Source of the DNA: Carnobacterium iners
GTDB taxonomy: Bacteria > Bacillota > Bacilli > Lactobacillales > Carnobacteriaceae
Direction of reading: 5' to 3'
NCBI RefSeq assembly: GCF_900177385.1
Contig: NZ_FXBJ01000002.1
Location: forward strand, 1,430,001 to 1,494,000
DNA: 64,000 bases
How positions within the stretch are numbered: position 1 is the stretch's first letter; each line of letters opens with the position of its first letter. The translations under genes were made by a program, and so were the position numbers. This document shows, piece by piece, positions 33,098-42,465 of the stretch. The notes beneath the pieces were generated by a model. That model saw nothing but the letters and a program-made list of their open reading frames with translations, searched no databases and had not been told where the DNA came from.

Positions 33098-33808
33098 ATG
33101 AAAATAATGATGATTGAGGACAACTCATCTGTTTGTGAGATGATGGAAATGTTCTTTCAAAAAGAAGACTGGGATTCACTATTTATTCATGATGGAAAGG
33201 AAGGACTGGATACCTTCCTTGAAGAAAAAGAACAATGGAATCTAGTAATTCTTGACTTAAATTTGCCGAGCATGGATGGTATGCAAATTTGTCGTGAGAT
33301 AAGAAAAATAAATAAAAAAATACCTATTATTATGTTGACTGCAAAAGATTCAGAAAGCGATCAAGTGATTGGCTTAGAGATAGGTGCAGATGACTATGTC
33401 ACGAAACCATTTAGTCCATTAACCCTAATCGCACGCATTAAAGCTTTAACTAGACGCGCTAATTTATTATTAGAAAAGTCTGAGGAGAAAGAAAAAACTT
33501 ACGAAATAACGACGAAACATTTAAAAATAAATAAAAAGACACGAGAGGCTTTGCTATACAATAAAGAAATTGAAGGACTTACTCCTAAAGAGTTTGACTT
33601 ACTGTATACTTTATCCAAAAATCCCAAACAAGTCTTTTCAAGAGAGCAACTCTTAACGTTAATCTGGGATTATGAGTATTTTGGAGACGAACGGACAGTG
33701 GATGCACATATCAAGAAATTAAGACAAAAAATTGATAAAACAGGTTCACAAGTTATCCAAACGGTCTGGGGAGTAGGCTATAAGTTTGACGACACCGAGG
33801 TTGAATAG
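33098..33808 (+). CDS. OmpR/PhoB-type response regulator
   Basis: A 236-residue two-domain regulator. Receiver domain: acidic pair E7/D8, phosphoacceptor Asp53 in VILDLNLPSMDG, Thr81 and Lys103 (YVTKPFSP). C-terminal winged helix with LTPKEFDLLYTLSKNP and the recognition segment DERTVDAHIKKLRQKID. Start ATG 33098 follows GAGGGAAAG; GTG 33077 is ahead of it. The stop is directly followed by the kinase ATG. Signal unknown. Confidence 0.93.
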   Translation: MKIMMIEDNSSVCEMMEMFFQKEDWDSLFIHDGKEGLDTFLEEKEQWNLVILDLNLPSMDGMQICREIRKINKKIPIIMLTAKDSESDQVIGLEIGADDYVTKPFSPLTLIARIKALTRRANLLLEKSEEKEKTYEITTKHLKINKKTREALLYNKEIEGLTPKEFDLLYTLSKNPKQVFSREQLLTLIWDYEYFGDERTVDAHIKKLRQKIDKTGSQVIQTVWGVGYKFDDTEVE

Positions 33809-35224
33809 ATGATGAAATTTAACTATTTTTATCAACAGATAGCAACTTTTTTTATTGTTATTATAGTAATGCTAATCATTATGGGGTTTTCATTCTTACA
33901 GTTCTCTAAAAACACGACATATAAAAATACTGAAAAGCAATTATACGGATATGCAGAAGCACTAGTATCTGGTGACTTACAAAAAAATCAGTTAGATATA
34001 GGTCAGTTAATTTTAAACAATCAAGAAGTAACATTGACAGTGTTCAACAGCGATGATTTAATGATCTATCCAGAAACAGTTAACGCTTACAAAAGTGGTA
34101 TTTCAAAAGAAGATTTTAAAAAATTAGTAAAAGGACAGCGAATATCGTTAACTATCCGTCAAACCGATTTTTATGGCAATGATCGTCAACTAGCAATTAT
34201 CTACCTGCCTTTTTTTACACAAGATAGTAATTCATTTTCAGGTTTTGTAGCAGTTAGTTCACCTATTAGTGGAATCGAAGCAACCTTAACGGTTTTGAGA
34301 AATAATTTGTTTACAGCATTCTTATTTTCTTCATTAGGAGCTATCCTATTAAGTTTATTATTTGCAAAATATCAAGTTAATCGAATTAATCGGCTAAGAA
34401 CTGCTACTCACAAAGTTGCTAGTGGAAGCTTTGATATTCATTTGGAGAATAACCATAAAGATGAATTTGACGATTTGGCAGAGGACTTTAATCTAATGGC
34501 AGAATCACTAAAAGCTTCTCAAAAAGAAATCGAACATCAAGAAAATCGCAGAAGACAGTTTATGGCAGATGTCGCACATGAAATGCGGACACCTTTAACA
34601 ACAATAAATGGCTTATTAGAAGGTTTGGAACACGATATGATTCCGGATAATCAAAAAAAGCGTAGCTTAGAGTTGATGCATAATGAAAGTAAACGATTAA
34701 TCCGTCTTGTTAATGAGAACTTAGATTATGAAAAGATTCGATCCAATCAAATCTTTTTACACAAACAAACAGTTAATCTAAAAGAACCATTTGAAATAAT
34801 TGTTGAACAACTTTTAATAAAAGCTAAATCTAAAAAAAATAGATTAATAGTAGATTGTCCCTCAAATATCAAAATATACGCTGACTGCGATCGCTTTATG
34901 CAAATCATAGTTAATCTTACGCAAAATGCTATTCAGTTTACTCAAGGGGGCGAAATCAAGCTTATAGGCACAATGGATGAGAAACAAACGACAATCAAAA
35001 TAGCAGATACAGGTATTGGTATTGACGCTAAAGAAGTTGGAAATATTTGGGAAAGATATTTCAAAGCAGATGTTTCGAGGAAAAATACTATTTACGGAGA
35101 ATCTGGTTTAGGGTTAGCGATTGTTCAACAATTAGTAAATTTACATGGAGCTACAATTTCAGTAGAAAGTACAAAAGGAGAGGGAACCGTTTTTACTTTA
35201 AGATTCCCTTTAGAAAAAGAATGA
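33809..35224 (+). CDS. sensor histidine kinase
   Basis: A 471-residue membrane kinase partnered with the preceding regulator. Membrane helices at about 10-32 and 167-187 enclose an extracellular domain of about 135 residues; then a HAMP-like linker, HisKA with phosphoacceptor His257 in FMADVAHEMRTPL, and HATPase with N-box NLTQNAIQFT, G1 IADTGIGI and G2 GESGLGLAIVQQL. The ATG abuts the regulator stop, with GAGG 8 bases ahead. Neighbouring ltaS hints at an envelope stimulus, which is only an inference. Confidence 0.93.
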   Translation: MMKFNYFYQQIATFFIVIIVMLIIMGFSFLQFSKNTTYKNTEKQLYGYAEALVSGDLQKNQLDIGQLILNNQEVTLTVFNSDDLMIYPETVNAYKSGISKEDFKKLVKGQRISLTIRQTDFYGNDRQLAIIYLPFFTQDSNSFSGFVAVSSPISGIEATLTVLRNNLFTAFLFSSLGAILLSLLFAKYQVNRINRLRTATHKVASGSFDIHLENNHKDEFDDLAEDFNLMAESLKASQKEIEHQENRRRQFMADVAHEMRTPLTTINGLLEGLEHDMIPDNQKKRSLELMHNESKRLIRLVNENLDYEKIRSNQIFLHKQTVNLKEPFEIIVEQLLIKAKSKKNRLIVDCPSNIKIYADCDRFMQIIVNLTQNAIQFTQGGEIKLIGTMDEKQTTIKIADTGIGIDAKEVGNIWERYFKADVSRKNTIYGESGLGLAIVQQLVNLHGATISVESTKGEGTVFTLRFPLEKE

Positions 35225-35267
35225 AAAAATGCCCATCGAACTTTAGAAAGTTCAATGGGCATTTTTT
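35224..35267. terminator. bidirectional terminator between histidine kinase and ltaS
   Basis: AAAAAATGCCCAT / ATGGGCATTTTTT with further pairing GAACTTT / AAAGTTC inside. Confidence 0.9.
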
Positions 35268-35272
35268 TTCTT

Positions 35273-37390
35273 TTAGTCGTTTGTTTTAATTTCACTATCT
35301 GTTGGTTCCATCAATTCGGGTGCATTTGTTTGATACAAATCCGCTGTTGAACGATTGCCATTCAGGTAATAAAGACTTGTTGCTTTATCTCCCGATTCAC
35401 TATTAATTTTAGCCATTCGCTCGATTTGATTTTGATAACTATAAGAAGAAGGGTCAATCTTATTTAGCCCTGCTGGAGTGTAGAATCGCAATAAGTCACT
35501 GTGCAAAATACTATCAGATAAACTTAACTGAGTAGAAACAGCTTCTTTTAACTGCTCTTGTTCTAAAAGAACAGCTTGGGAAGGCTCCTCAATTAACTGA
35601 CCAGTAACGGTATCGTAAATATCTGAACCATTAAGTGTGTATTTAGGAGAGACAACATTTCCATTACGAAATGCAACGGTTTGATCATGTCCAGCTGAGA
35701 ATAAGTCAGTTCCCATCATCACTTTATCTTTTGTCTGAATACCCAATAAATGCATCATAGTAGGAAGCATATCGATTTGGCCACCAAATTCTTCATTTAT
35801 TTTTCCATTTGTCGTGCCTGGAATATGGTACATCAACGGGATACGTTGTAGCATATCGTCTTTGTAACCATTCCAAGTTTCTGGATCTTCGCCAAGTAAT
35901 GGAGCTAATGCTTTATTTCTTGAATTTGAGATTCCGTAATGGTCACCATAGAGAATAATCATTGAATTTTCATATAAACCAGATGCTTTCAAGTAATTAA
36001 AGAATTCTTCAACAGCTTGATCTAGGTAATGTGCGGTTATAAAGTAGTTATTAACCGTTTCATCTGTTGTTCGAGCTGGTTTAAAATCAACGTTTGCCTC
36101 ATCTAAAGGATAAGGGAAGTGATTTGAAACAGAAATCATTTTAGCATAAAACGGTTGAGGCAATTGTTCTAAATATTGTGCAGATTCATTAAAGAATAAT
36201 TTATCCTTCAAGCCATACTCTAATGTATTGCCTTCAGATAAGTCATAATAAGAAGAATCGAAGAAATAATCAACACCCATTTGTTTATACGTATTGTCGC
36301 GATTCCAAAATGAACCAACGTTTCCGTGCATGACAGCACTGGTGTATCCTTTTTCAGATTCTAAAATGTTGTAAGAAGATTGAAACGTATTGCTTCCTCC
36401 AACTTGAGTAAATGCTCCACCTTGAGGCAAACCAAACAATGAATTTTCTAATATCATTTCAGAGTCGGCTGTTTTGCCTTGTCCTACTTGGTGGAAAACA
36501 TTTGTAAAGCTTTGTGTTTGTTGATCACGGAAAATACTGTTAATAAAAGGTGTCACTTCATGAAGTTCGCCGTTTTCATCTTCTAGTTTGTAATCAATTA
36601 AGAATTGTTGGAAACTTTCTAGATGAAGGTAAATAACATTTTTATCTTTAGCTACTCCAAACATTTCTGGATTAGGTTCGGCGTAATGCTCATCAACGTA
36701 AGAAAGAACAGCATCCATATCGGATTCATCGGCATTAGCTTTATTCTGATTTGATTGAGCGGTTTGGTAGCCGTCATAAGCAGTGAAGAAGTTAATCCCG
36801 AGGTATTTAACAATATAGTTTCTGTCAAACGTACGAGTTAACAGTTGAGGGCGATTGCTTTCTGCTAAAGCTAAGTTTGCAGAAAAAAGTGTCACTGCTA
36901 AGATTGTCATTGCAACTGCTGAGCGTTTTTTATAAAAACGATTATCAATTGTGACAGATTTTGTTACTAATAAGCCAAGCAGAACGACAAGATCGAGCCA
37001 GTAAAAAATATCACGAGCTTTTAATAGAGCTAACGTACTAGCTCCAAGCCCTCCCGCAACATTCCCTGCTCCAAAAATAGTAGTTACTGAAAGAAAATCA
37101 GAAAATTCTCGGTAGTATAAAATATTTGCAAATAATAACGCACTCATCACAATATGCACTAAAAATAAAACGGTATAAGCTTTTTTACTTTTCTTAAAAT
37201 AAAGTGCAATGGAAAAGAAAAGAGCGATTGTTGCTATCGGATTGATGAACAAAATAATTTGTTGCATTGCCCCCGTAACACCGAGAGAAAATTCTTGCTT
37301 GTAGCTGAAGTATGTTTTTGCCCAAAATAAAACAGCAGCTAACGAAAAGAATCCAATTCGAGTATTTAATAGTTTTTTTAGTTTATTCAC
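35273..37390 (-). CDS. ltaS: lipoteichoic acid synthase
   Basis: A 705-residue LtaS that polymerises glycerol phosphate from phosphatidylglycerol onto the LTA glycolipid anchor outside the cell. Five membrane helices fill residues 12-170; LALAES at 173-178 matches the signal peptidase cut (after ALA) that releases the extracellular domain in S. aureus. The sulfatase-type domain has Glu258 (LHLESF) and the catalytic Thr307 (GQGKTADSEM), and YGDHYG as a metal motif. GTG 37390 is chosen because AAAGGAGG lies upstream; the frame runs 29 codons further without a site. A single ltaS copy is visible here. Confidence 0.93.
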   Translation of the reverse strand: MNKLKKLLNTRIGFFSLAAVLFWAKTYFSYKQEFSLGVTGAMQQIILFINPIATIALFFSIALYFKKSKKAYTVLFLVHIVMSALLFANILYYREFSDFLSVTTIFGAGNVAGGLGASTLALLKARDIFYWLDLVVLLGLLVTKSVTIDNRFYKKRSAVAMTILAVTLFSANLALAESNRPQLLTRTFDRNYIVKYLGINFFTAYDGYQTAQSNQNKANADESDMDAVLSYVDEHYAEPNPEMFGVAKDKNVIYLHLESFQQFLIDYKLEDENGELHEVTPFINSIFRDQQTQSFTNVFHQVGQGKTADSEMILENSLFGLPQGGAFTQVGGSNTFQSSYNILESEKGYTSAVMHGNVGSFWNRDNTYKQMGVDYFFDSSYYDLSEGNTLEYGLKDKLFFNESAQYLEQLPQPFYAKMISVSNHFPYPLDEANVDFKPARTTDETVNNYFITAHYLDQAVEEFFNYLKASGLYENSMIILYGDHYGISNSRNKALAPLLGEDPETWNGYKDDMLQRIPLMYHIPGTTNGKINEEFGGQIDMLPTMMHLLGIQTKDKVMMGTDLFSAGHDQTVAFRNGNVVSPKYTLNGSDIYDTVTGQLIEEPSQAVLLEQEQLKEAVSTQLSLSDSILHSDLLRFYTPAGLNKIDPSSYSYQNQIERMAKINSESGDKATSLYYLNGNRSTADLYQTNAPELMEPTDSEIKTND

Positions 37391-37685
37391 TAGTAAAAAT
37401 TCCTCCTTTAAAAAGTAACGGATAAAATAATTTTTATTTAGATTAATGTTATTTTTAAAATAATATAATGTTTTCATTTACCCCATATTAAGTATATTTT
37501 ACAGTTTATTTATAAGTTAGTCAATTTTTGTATTTGTTTTAACAAACTAAAAAAAATGTAATCGCCACCAAGTTTGATTTCATCTAGTTTTTTACTAGAC
37601 TTAAAATTTGTTCTGTTTTTAAACATATAATGCTGGAAAATAAGTTATAATGAAGTGCACCATCTAAAAGGAGGTTTTGCCTTAC

Positions 37686-38321
37686 ATGATATTCCTACAA
37701 GGCCTTTTTAATACAATGAAACAATCCTATGGGGAATCCATTAATCATTTTCCACTAATAGAATTAATTTTTTATAGTCTAGACCAAACGTTATTTTATT
37801 TTATCATTTGGTTGACCTTTCGAGTGATCTATTTAAAGTTCTTTAGAAAAGGAAAAAAAAGAAAAAAAGTGTATCGAGAAATAAGTTTAAATGCATTTGT
37901 TTTTTACATTATTTTATTAATACACCTGACTATTTTTCGAGAAGAACATAGTATTGGTAATGTAAGGTTTAATATGCAACCCTTAAGTAATATTAATTTG
38001 ACGCCACTAACCCATACGTTAAAATTGACTAAAGGAGTAACACTGTTTGATTATTATTATAATTTTTATGGGAATATTTTATGGTTTGTACCAATGGGCT
38101 TTGCGGTGGCTTATTTCCTAAATAAAAAACCATATTTTTTAAAAACACTTTTAATCGGTTTTTGTTTTTCGTTTTTTATTGAAATGATGCAATTCTTTCT
38201 TGGAACTGGGATTACAGATATTGATGATTTAATATTTAATACTATCGGAACAGCAGTTGGTCTGATTTGTTTCATAATTGTTAAAAAAGCAGTTGAACAC
38301 TATAGGAAGAAAAAAAGCTAG
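37686..38321 (+). CDS. VanZ-like membrane protein
   Basis: A 211-residue protein with five likely membrane helices. The order is the VanZ pattern: RVIYLKFFRKGKKRKKVYRE basic loop, LLIHLTIFRE, RFNMQPLSNINLTP, GNILWFVPMGFAVAYFL, SFFIEMMQFFLGTGITDIDD and a final helix. VanZ proteins are linked to teicoplanin resistance or cell-envelope traits but most are uncharacterised. ATG 37686 is used since GAGG at 37671 is too close to TTG 37677. TATAAT at 37646 may be its -10. Confidence 0.85.
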   Translation: MIFLQGLFNTMKQSYGESINHFPLIELIFYSLDQTLFYFIIWLTFRVIYLKFFRKGKKRKKVYREISLNAFVFYIILLIHLTIFREEHSIGNVRFNMQPLSNINLTPLTHTLKLTKGVTLFDYYYNFYGNILWFVPMGFAVAYFLNKKPYFLKTLLIGFCFSFFIEMMQFFLGTGITDIDDLIFNTIGTAVGLICFIIVKKAVEHYRKKKS

Positions 38322-38366
38322 ATTAGCTGAATGTTAAAGGATACAAATAAAAGGAGATTAATAGCA

Positions 38367-39545
38367 ATGGAAAAATTTATGTTGAAAAGACGCGCAACAG
38401 AACGAGCACGCAAGGGATACCCAATATTAGTATTAGAAGATTTCGTCAAGGAGCCCAAACTACCAGAAGGAACAATGATTCAATGTATTGATGAACACAA
38501 AAAATTTGTAGCCATTGCTTATTTAGCTAAACAAAATAAAGGCGATGGCTGGATTTTGACAATAAATCAAACAGAGATGATTAATCAGAATTTTTATAAA
38601 AAACTACTTAAAGAAGCCTTAGATCAACGTTCAATTTTCAAATTAAATGAACAAACAACCGCTTATCGGGTGTTTAACGGTGAAGGCGATGGTTTAGGTG
38701 GATTGACGATTGATTTCTATGATGATTATTACGTCTTTTCATGGTATAGCAAAGGGATTTATGCCCACCGTGAGCTAATTCTAAAAGCTTTCAAGGAAGT
38801 AGTATCAGATAGCAAAGGAATCTATGAAAAAATTAGATTTGAAACCAATAAAAAATCTGAGACAGATTTAATTTTTGGTAAAGCTGCCCCAGAACCATTA
38901 ATTATTTTAGAAAACGGAATCAATTATGCTACGTATTTAGATGATGGACTAATGACAGGTATTTTCTTAGACCAAAGAGACGTTAGACAACGTTTATTAG
39001 AAAAATATGCAATGGGTAAGACGGTCTTAAATACTTTCAGCTACACAGGAGCTTTCTCAATAGCAGCAGCCTTAGGCGGAGCAATCGAAACGACAAGTGT
39101 TGATTTAGCTAAACGTAGCTTACCTAAAACAGTTGAACAATTTGAATTAAATAATTTAAATGTCGATGATCAAGTTATTCGTGTAATGGATGTTTTTGAT
39201 TACTTTAAATACGCTATTCGTCATAGACTAGCTTTTGATGTCGTTGTTGTCGATCCTCCAAGTTTTGCTCGTTCGAAAAAACGGACATTTAGTGCTGCAA
39301 AAGACTACGCAAGTCTTTTAGAAGAAGTAATTCAATTGACAAAATCTAATGGTATAATCGTTGCCTCAACGAATGCAGCAAACGTAACAATTGAAAAGTT
39401 CAAAAGTTTTATTGAAGAAGCTTTCAAAAATCAAAATAAATCGTATATAATAGAAGAAACCTTTACATTACCAGATGACTTTAAGGTAAATCCAGAGTTC
39501 ACTCAAGGCGATTACTTGAAAGTATTTATTATTCGAAAAAAATAA
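38367..39545 (+). CDS. class I SAM-dependent rRNA methyltransferase, RlmI-like
   Basis: A 392-residue protein: N-terminal PUA domain (RKGYPILVLEDF), central EEHEH-like domain with GEGDGLGGLTIDFYDDYYV, GIFLDQRDVR, SAM motif TVLNTFSYTGAFSIAAALGG and catalytic VVVDPPSFARSKK. RlmI makes m5C1962 in 23S rRNA in E. coli. ATG 38367 is preceded by AAAAGGAG; ATG 38331 is not. Confidence 0.9.
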   Translation: MEKFMLKRRATERARKGYPILVLEDFVKEPKLPEGTMIQCIDEHKKFVAIAYLAKQNKGDGWILTINQTEMINQNFYKKLLKEALDQRSIFKLNEQTTAYRVFNGEGDGLGGLTIDFYDDYYVFSWYSKGIYAHRELILKAFKEVVSDSKGIYEKIRFETNKKSETDLIFGKAAPEPLIILENGINYATYLDDGLMTGIFLDQRDVRQRLLEKYAMGKTVLNTFSYTGAFSIAAALGGAIETTSVDLAKRSLPKTVEQFELNNLNVDDQVIRVMDVFDYFKYAIRHRLAFDVVVVDPPSFARSKKRTFSAAKDYASLLEEVIQLTKSNGIIVASTNAANVTIEKFKSFIEEAFKNQNKSYIIEETFTLPDDFKVNPEFTQGDYLKVFIIRKK

Positions 39546-39585
39546 ACTTTCAATAAAAGCTCAATTATAAAGAAGGTAAAATTAG

Positions 39586-40071
39586 ATGAAAAAAGGAAAA
39601 CAACCTAAAACAAATGCTATTCGAATACTGGATAAAGCTAAAATAGCTTATAAACTTCATGAGTATCCATGGAGCCCAAACTATTCAGATAGCCAAACAA
39701 GTTTAGAGGAACTAGATCCTACTAGACAAAAACTGTTTAAAACAATTGTAACGATTGGAGATAGAACAGGTGTAGTCGTTACTTGTATTCCAGGAAAAAG
39801 TGAAATTGATTTAAAGGCACTTGCAAAAGTAAGTGGGAACAAAAAAATGGAGTTGCTTCATTTAGCAGATTTAGAAAAAACAACGGGCTACATTCGTGGA
39901 GGTTGTTCGCCAATAGGAATGAAAAAACAATTTCCTGTTTACCTGTCAAAAGATGTCCAAAACTTAGGCACAATGATTGTATCTGCTGGAAGAAGAGGCT
40001 TTCAAGTTGAACTAGCGCCTCAAGCTCTAAAAAAACTTGTTGCAGCTGAATTTGCAGCAATTGAAGCCTAA
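39586..40071 (+). CDS. ybaK: Cys-tRNA(Pro) deacylase, YbaK/EbsC family
   Basis: A 161-residue trans-editing enzyme hydrolysing Cys mischarged on tRNA-Pro. TNAIRILDKAKIAYKLHEYPW, FKTIVTIGD, VVTCIPGKSEIDLKALAK with the conserved Lys, GYIRGGCSPIGMKK and SAGRRGFQVELAP are the family blocks. AGAAGG upstream; it follows the rRNA methyltransferase by 40 bases and ends in a strong terminator. Confidence 0.92.
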   Translation: MKKGKQPKTNAIRILDKAKIAYKLHEYPWSPNYSDSQTSLEELDPTRQKLFKTIVTIGDRTGVVVTCIPGKSEIDLKALAKVSGNKKMELLHLADLEKTTGYIRGGCSPIGMKKQFPVYLSKDVQNLGTMIVSAGRRGFQVELAPQALKKLVAAEFAAIEA

Positions 40072-40111
40072 AAAAGAGACTATAGACATTTTTTGTCTGT
40101 AGTCTCTTTTT
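40071..40111. terminator. bidirectional terminator
   Basis: AAAAAGAGACTATAGACA / TGTCTGTAGTCTCTTTTT, 17 of 18 pairs, 5-base loop, between convergent ybaK and flavoprotein genes. Confidence 0.9.
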
Positions 40112-40135
40112 ATTTTTAAATTCATCTTAATTTTA

Positions 40136-41413
40136 CTAGTTCGTTACGCCTAAAGCTTCTTGTGCAGCGTGCATGCCCGCTACCCGACCCGTAATGAAAG
40201 CACCAGTGATATTATAACCACCGGTATAACCATTGTAGTCTAGTAGCTCACCAGAAAAATACAATCCTTTTGTAAACTTGCTTTCCATTGTTTTCGGATT
40301 GACTTCTTTTGTATTAATTCCACCACCGGTTACAAAGGCCTTTTCAATAGGCAATGTACCATTTGCGGTAAAACTAAAATCTTTCATAAAATCAATGAAA
40401 GCTGATCGTTCATCATCCGATAAATGTTTTAAAGGAGTGTTTTCGTCAAGCGATAAACGCTCAAAAACAAAAAGAAGGTAGCGTTCCGGAACGAGTCCTT
40501 TTAAAGCGTTTTTGATGCTTTTTTCACCTTCATTTTTTACTAAACGTTGCATTTGTTGAGTCAGTTCTCCTTTAGATAATTCAGGTAAAGCATCAAGTGA
40601 CATCATTACAAAGTCTGTTTTATCTCTTTGCATCGTTTGATGTACAAACATCGAACAACGTAAAACAGCTGGACCTGAAATGCCGAAGTGAGTAAAAATC
40701 ATATCCATTTGATGACTAATTACTTTTTTACCTTTTTTATTGACCACACTTAACGTCACATCTCGTAAAGAAAGACCTTGCAACGTTTTGTCTTGAATAA
40801 ATAATTCATCTGATAAGACCGGGACTTCTGTTGGATAAAGAGGCTTAATTGTATGACCAGCTTTTTTAGCCCACTTATAGCCATCGCCAGTTGAACCTGT
40901 TCTAGGCATAGCTCTTCCACCGGTCGAAAGAACAATGGTTTTAGCTGATAATTCACGCTCATCTTCGAGAATCAAGCCAGTTACTTTTTTATCTTTAAAT
41001 AAAATAGTTTCGACTGGCGCATCTGTGTAGATAGTAATCGCTAATCGATCCATAATCACAATTAAGGCTTCTAAAACAGTTCGGGACTTATCTGTAGCAG
41101 GAAACATGCGACCATGATCTTCTTCTTTTAAGACAACACCATTTGAACGAAAGAAGTCCATAATATCATAATTATCGTATTGATGAAAAGCGCTATAAAG
41201 AAAGCGACCATTTCCAGGGATATGTGAAACAATTTCTTCTTTGTCACGGTTATTTGTTACATTACATCGGCCTCCGCCAGTAACAAGCAACTTACGACCA
41301 AGAGTTTTATTTTTTTCTACGACGGCAACTTTAGCACCTTTTTCAGCTGCTGAAATAGCTGCCATCATACCGCTTGTGCCACCGCCAACTACGATTACAT
41401 CGTAATCTGTCAT
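40136..41413 (-). CDS. NAD(P)/FAD-dependent oxidoreductase, HI0933/YtfP family
   Basis: A 425-residue flavoprotein. FAD dinucleotide fold VVVGGGTSGMMAAISAAEKG at the N-terminus, then GRKLLVTGGGRCNVTN (the HI0933 hallmark), STGGRAMPRTGSTGDGYKWA and C-terminal AFVTGGGINTKEVNPKTMES and GYTGGYNITGAFITGRVAG. Function in this family is mostly unassigned. AGAGGAAT just before the ATG. Confidence 0.9.
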   Translation of the reverse strand: MTDYDVIVVGGGTSGMMAAISAAEKGAKVAVVEKNKTLGRKLLVTGGGRCNVTNNRDKEEIVSHIPGNGRFLYSAFHQYDNYDIMDFFRSNGVVLKEEDHGRMFPATDKSRTVLEALIVIMDRLAITIYTDAPVETILFKDKKVTGLILEDERELSAKTIVLSTGGRAMPRTGSTGDGYKWAKKAGHTIKPLYPTEVPVLSDELFIQDKTLQGLSLRDVTLSVVNKKGKKVISHQMDMIFTHFGISGPAVLRCSMFVHQTMQRDKTDFVMMSLDALPELSKGELTQQMQRLVKNEGEKSIKNALKGLVPERYLLFVFERLSLDENTPLKHLSDDERSAFIDFMKDFSFTANGTLPIEKAFVTGGGINTKEVNPKTMESKFTKGLYFSGELLDYNGYTGGYNITGAFITGRVAGMHAAQEALGVTN

Positions 41414-41517
41414 GGTTATTCCTCTTTTCTATTAGACAAATTTATCTGTCTAGCTTAGCATATTTTGGCAGTCAATTCCATGAAACAAGAAAAAAAGCTT
41501 GCTAAATCATTTATATG

Positions 41518-41547
41518 TTGTAGAATACTTCGTATCCTTGTTATGAT
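41518..41547 (+). promoter_or_regulatory. promoter of the sugar transporter gene
   Basis: TTGTAG (41518-41523), 18-bp spacer, TATGAT (41542-41547), 40 bp ahead of ATG 41588. Confidence 0.6.
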
Positions 41548-41587
41548 AGAGCGGTTGAAAGAAAAAAGAATAGAAAAGAGGGGTGTC

Positions 41588-42445
41588 ATGGAGATCTTAC
41601 TTGCGTTGATTCCAGCTTTTGCTTGGGGTAGTATTGGTTTAGTCAGCGGAAAACTTGGCGGAACACCACAACAACAAACTTTAGGTATGACAATTGGATC
41701 ATTTGTTTTTGCCATAGGGGCCTATTTGGTTTACCGACCGACTTTCGAAATGAATAGTATGATCGTTGGATTGATATCCGGTTTATTTTGGACACTTGGT
41801 CAAAACAAACAGTTTCAATCCATGAAATTAATGGGTGTGTCAAATACACTACCCGTTTCTACTGGTTTACAACTGATGGCAAACACATTAGCAGGAGTTT
41901 TGTTATTTCGGGAATGGACGAGTAGTCGAGATCTTTTTCTAGGTGTTCTAGCACTAGCTTTTTTAATTATTGGTGTCCGGTTTACAACGGTAAGTGACCA
42001 GAAAGATTCAGGTGACGAAGCTGCCTCAGTTAAAAAGGCTTGGATGAAAGCATTAGGATTATCTACTTTAGGATACGCTTTTTACACCATTACTATCAAT
42101 GCTTCAGGTGTAGATGCATTAGCAGTTATTTTGCCACAGTCAATTGGAATGGTAATTGGTGCGCTATTCTTTTCTAGAAAAGAACAAGTTTGGAATCATT
42201 ATACTACAAGAAATATTCTTACTGGCCTGATATGGGGAGTGGGAAATATTTTTATGCTTATTTCAATGAAAGCAATCGGATTAGCAGTTAGTTTTTCTCT
42301 ATCACAAATGGGTATTATTATTTCTACATTAGGTGGAATCTGGTTTCTCGGAGAAACTAAATCAAAGCGTGAATTTAGATACATTATTATAGGTTGTGTG
42401 TTAGTTATTATTGGAGGAATTATTTTAGGTTATTTGAAATCATAA
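41588..42445 (+). CDS. GRP-family sugar uptake protein (GlcU/RbsU-like)
   Basis: A 285-residue protein with ten hydrophobic segments of the glucose/ribose porter (GRP) family: LIPAFAWGSIGLVSGKLGG at the start, LFWTLGQNKQFQSMKLMGVS and STGLQLMANTLAGVLLFREW in the middle, GGIWFLGETKSKREF near the end. Likely a non-PTS proton-coupled glucose or ribose importer; the sugar cannot be told. ATG 41588 follows AGAGGGGTG; the frame upstream contains the promoter. Confidence 0.87.
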   Translation: MEILLALIPAFAWGSIGLVSGKLGGTPQQQTLGMTIGSFVFAIGAYLVYRPTFEMNSMIVGLISGLFWTLGQNKQFQSMKLMGVSNTLPVSTGLQLMANTLAGVLLFREWTSSRDLFLGVLALAFLIIGVRFTTVSDQKDSGDEAASVKKAWMKALGLSTLGYAFYTITINASGVDALAVILPQSIGMVIGALFFSRKEQVWNHYTTRNILTGLIWGVGNIFMLISMKAIGLAVSFSLSQMGIIISTLGGIWFLGETKSKREFRYIIIGCVLVIIGGIILGYLKS

Positions 42446-42465
42446 AAGACAAGGTAGGTCGAAAA

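Noticed and set aside
37583-37599. TCTAGT-TTTTT-ACTAGA palindrome upstream of the VanZ-like gene
   Set aside because: Only 6-bp arms in an AT-rich spacer between divergent genes; not enough to call an operator or terminator.
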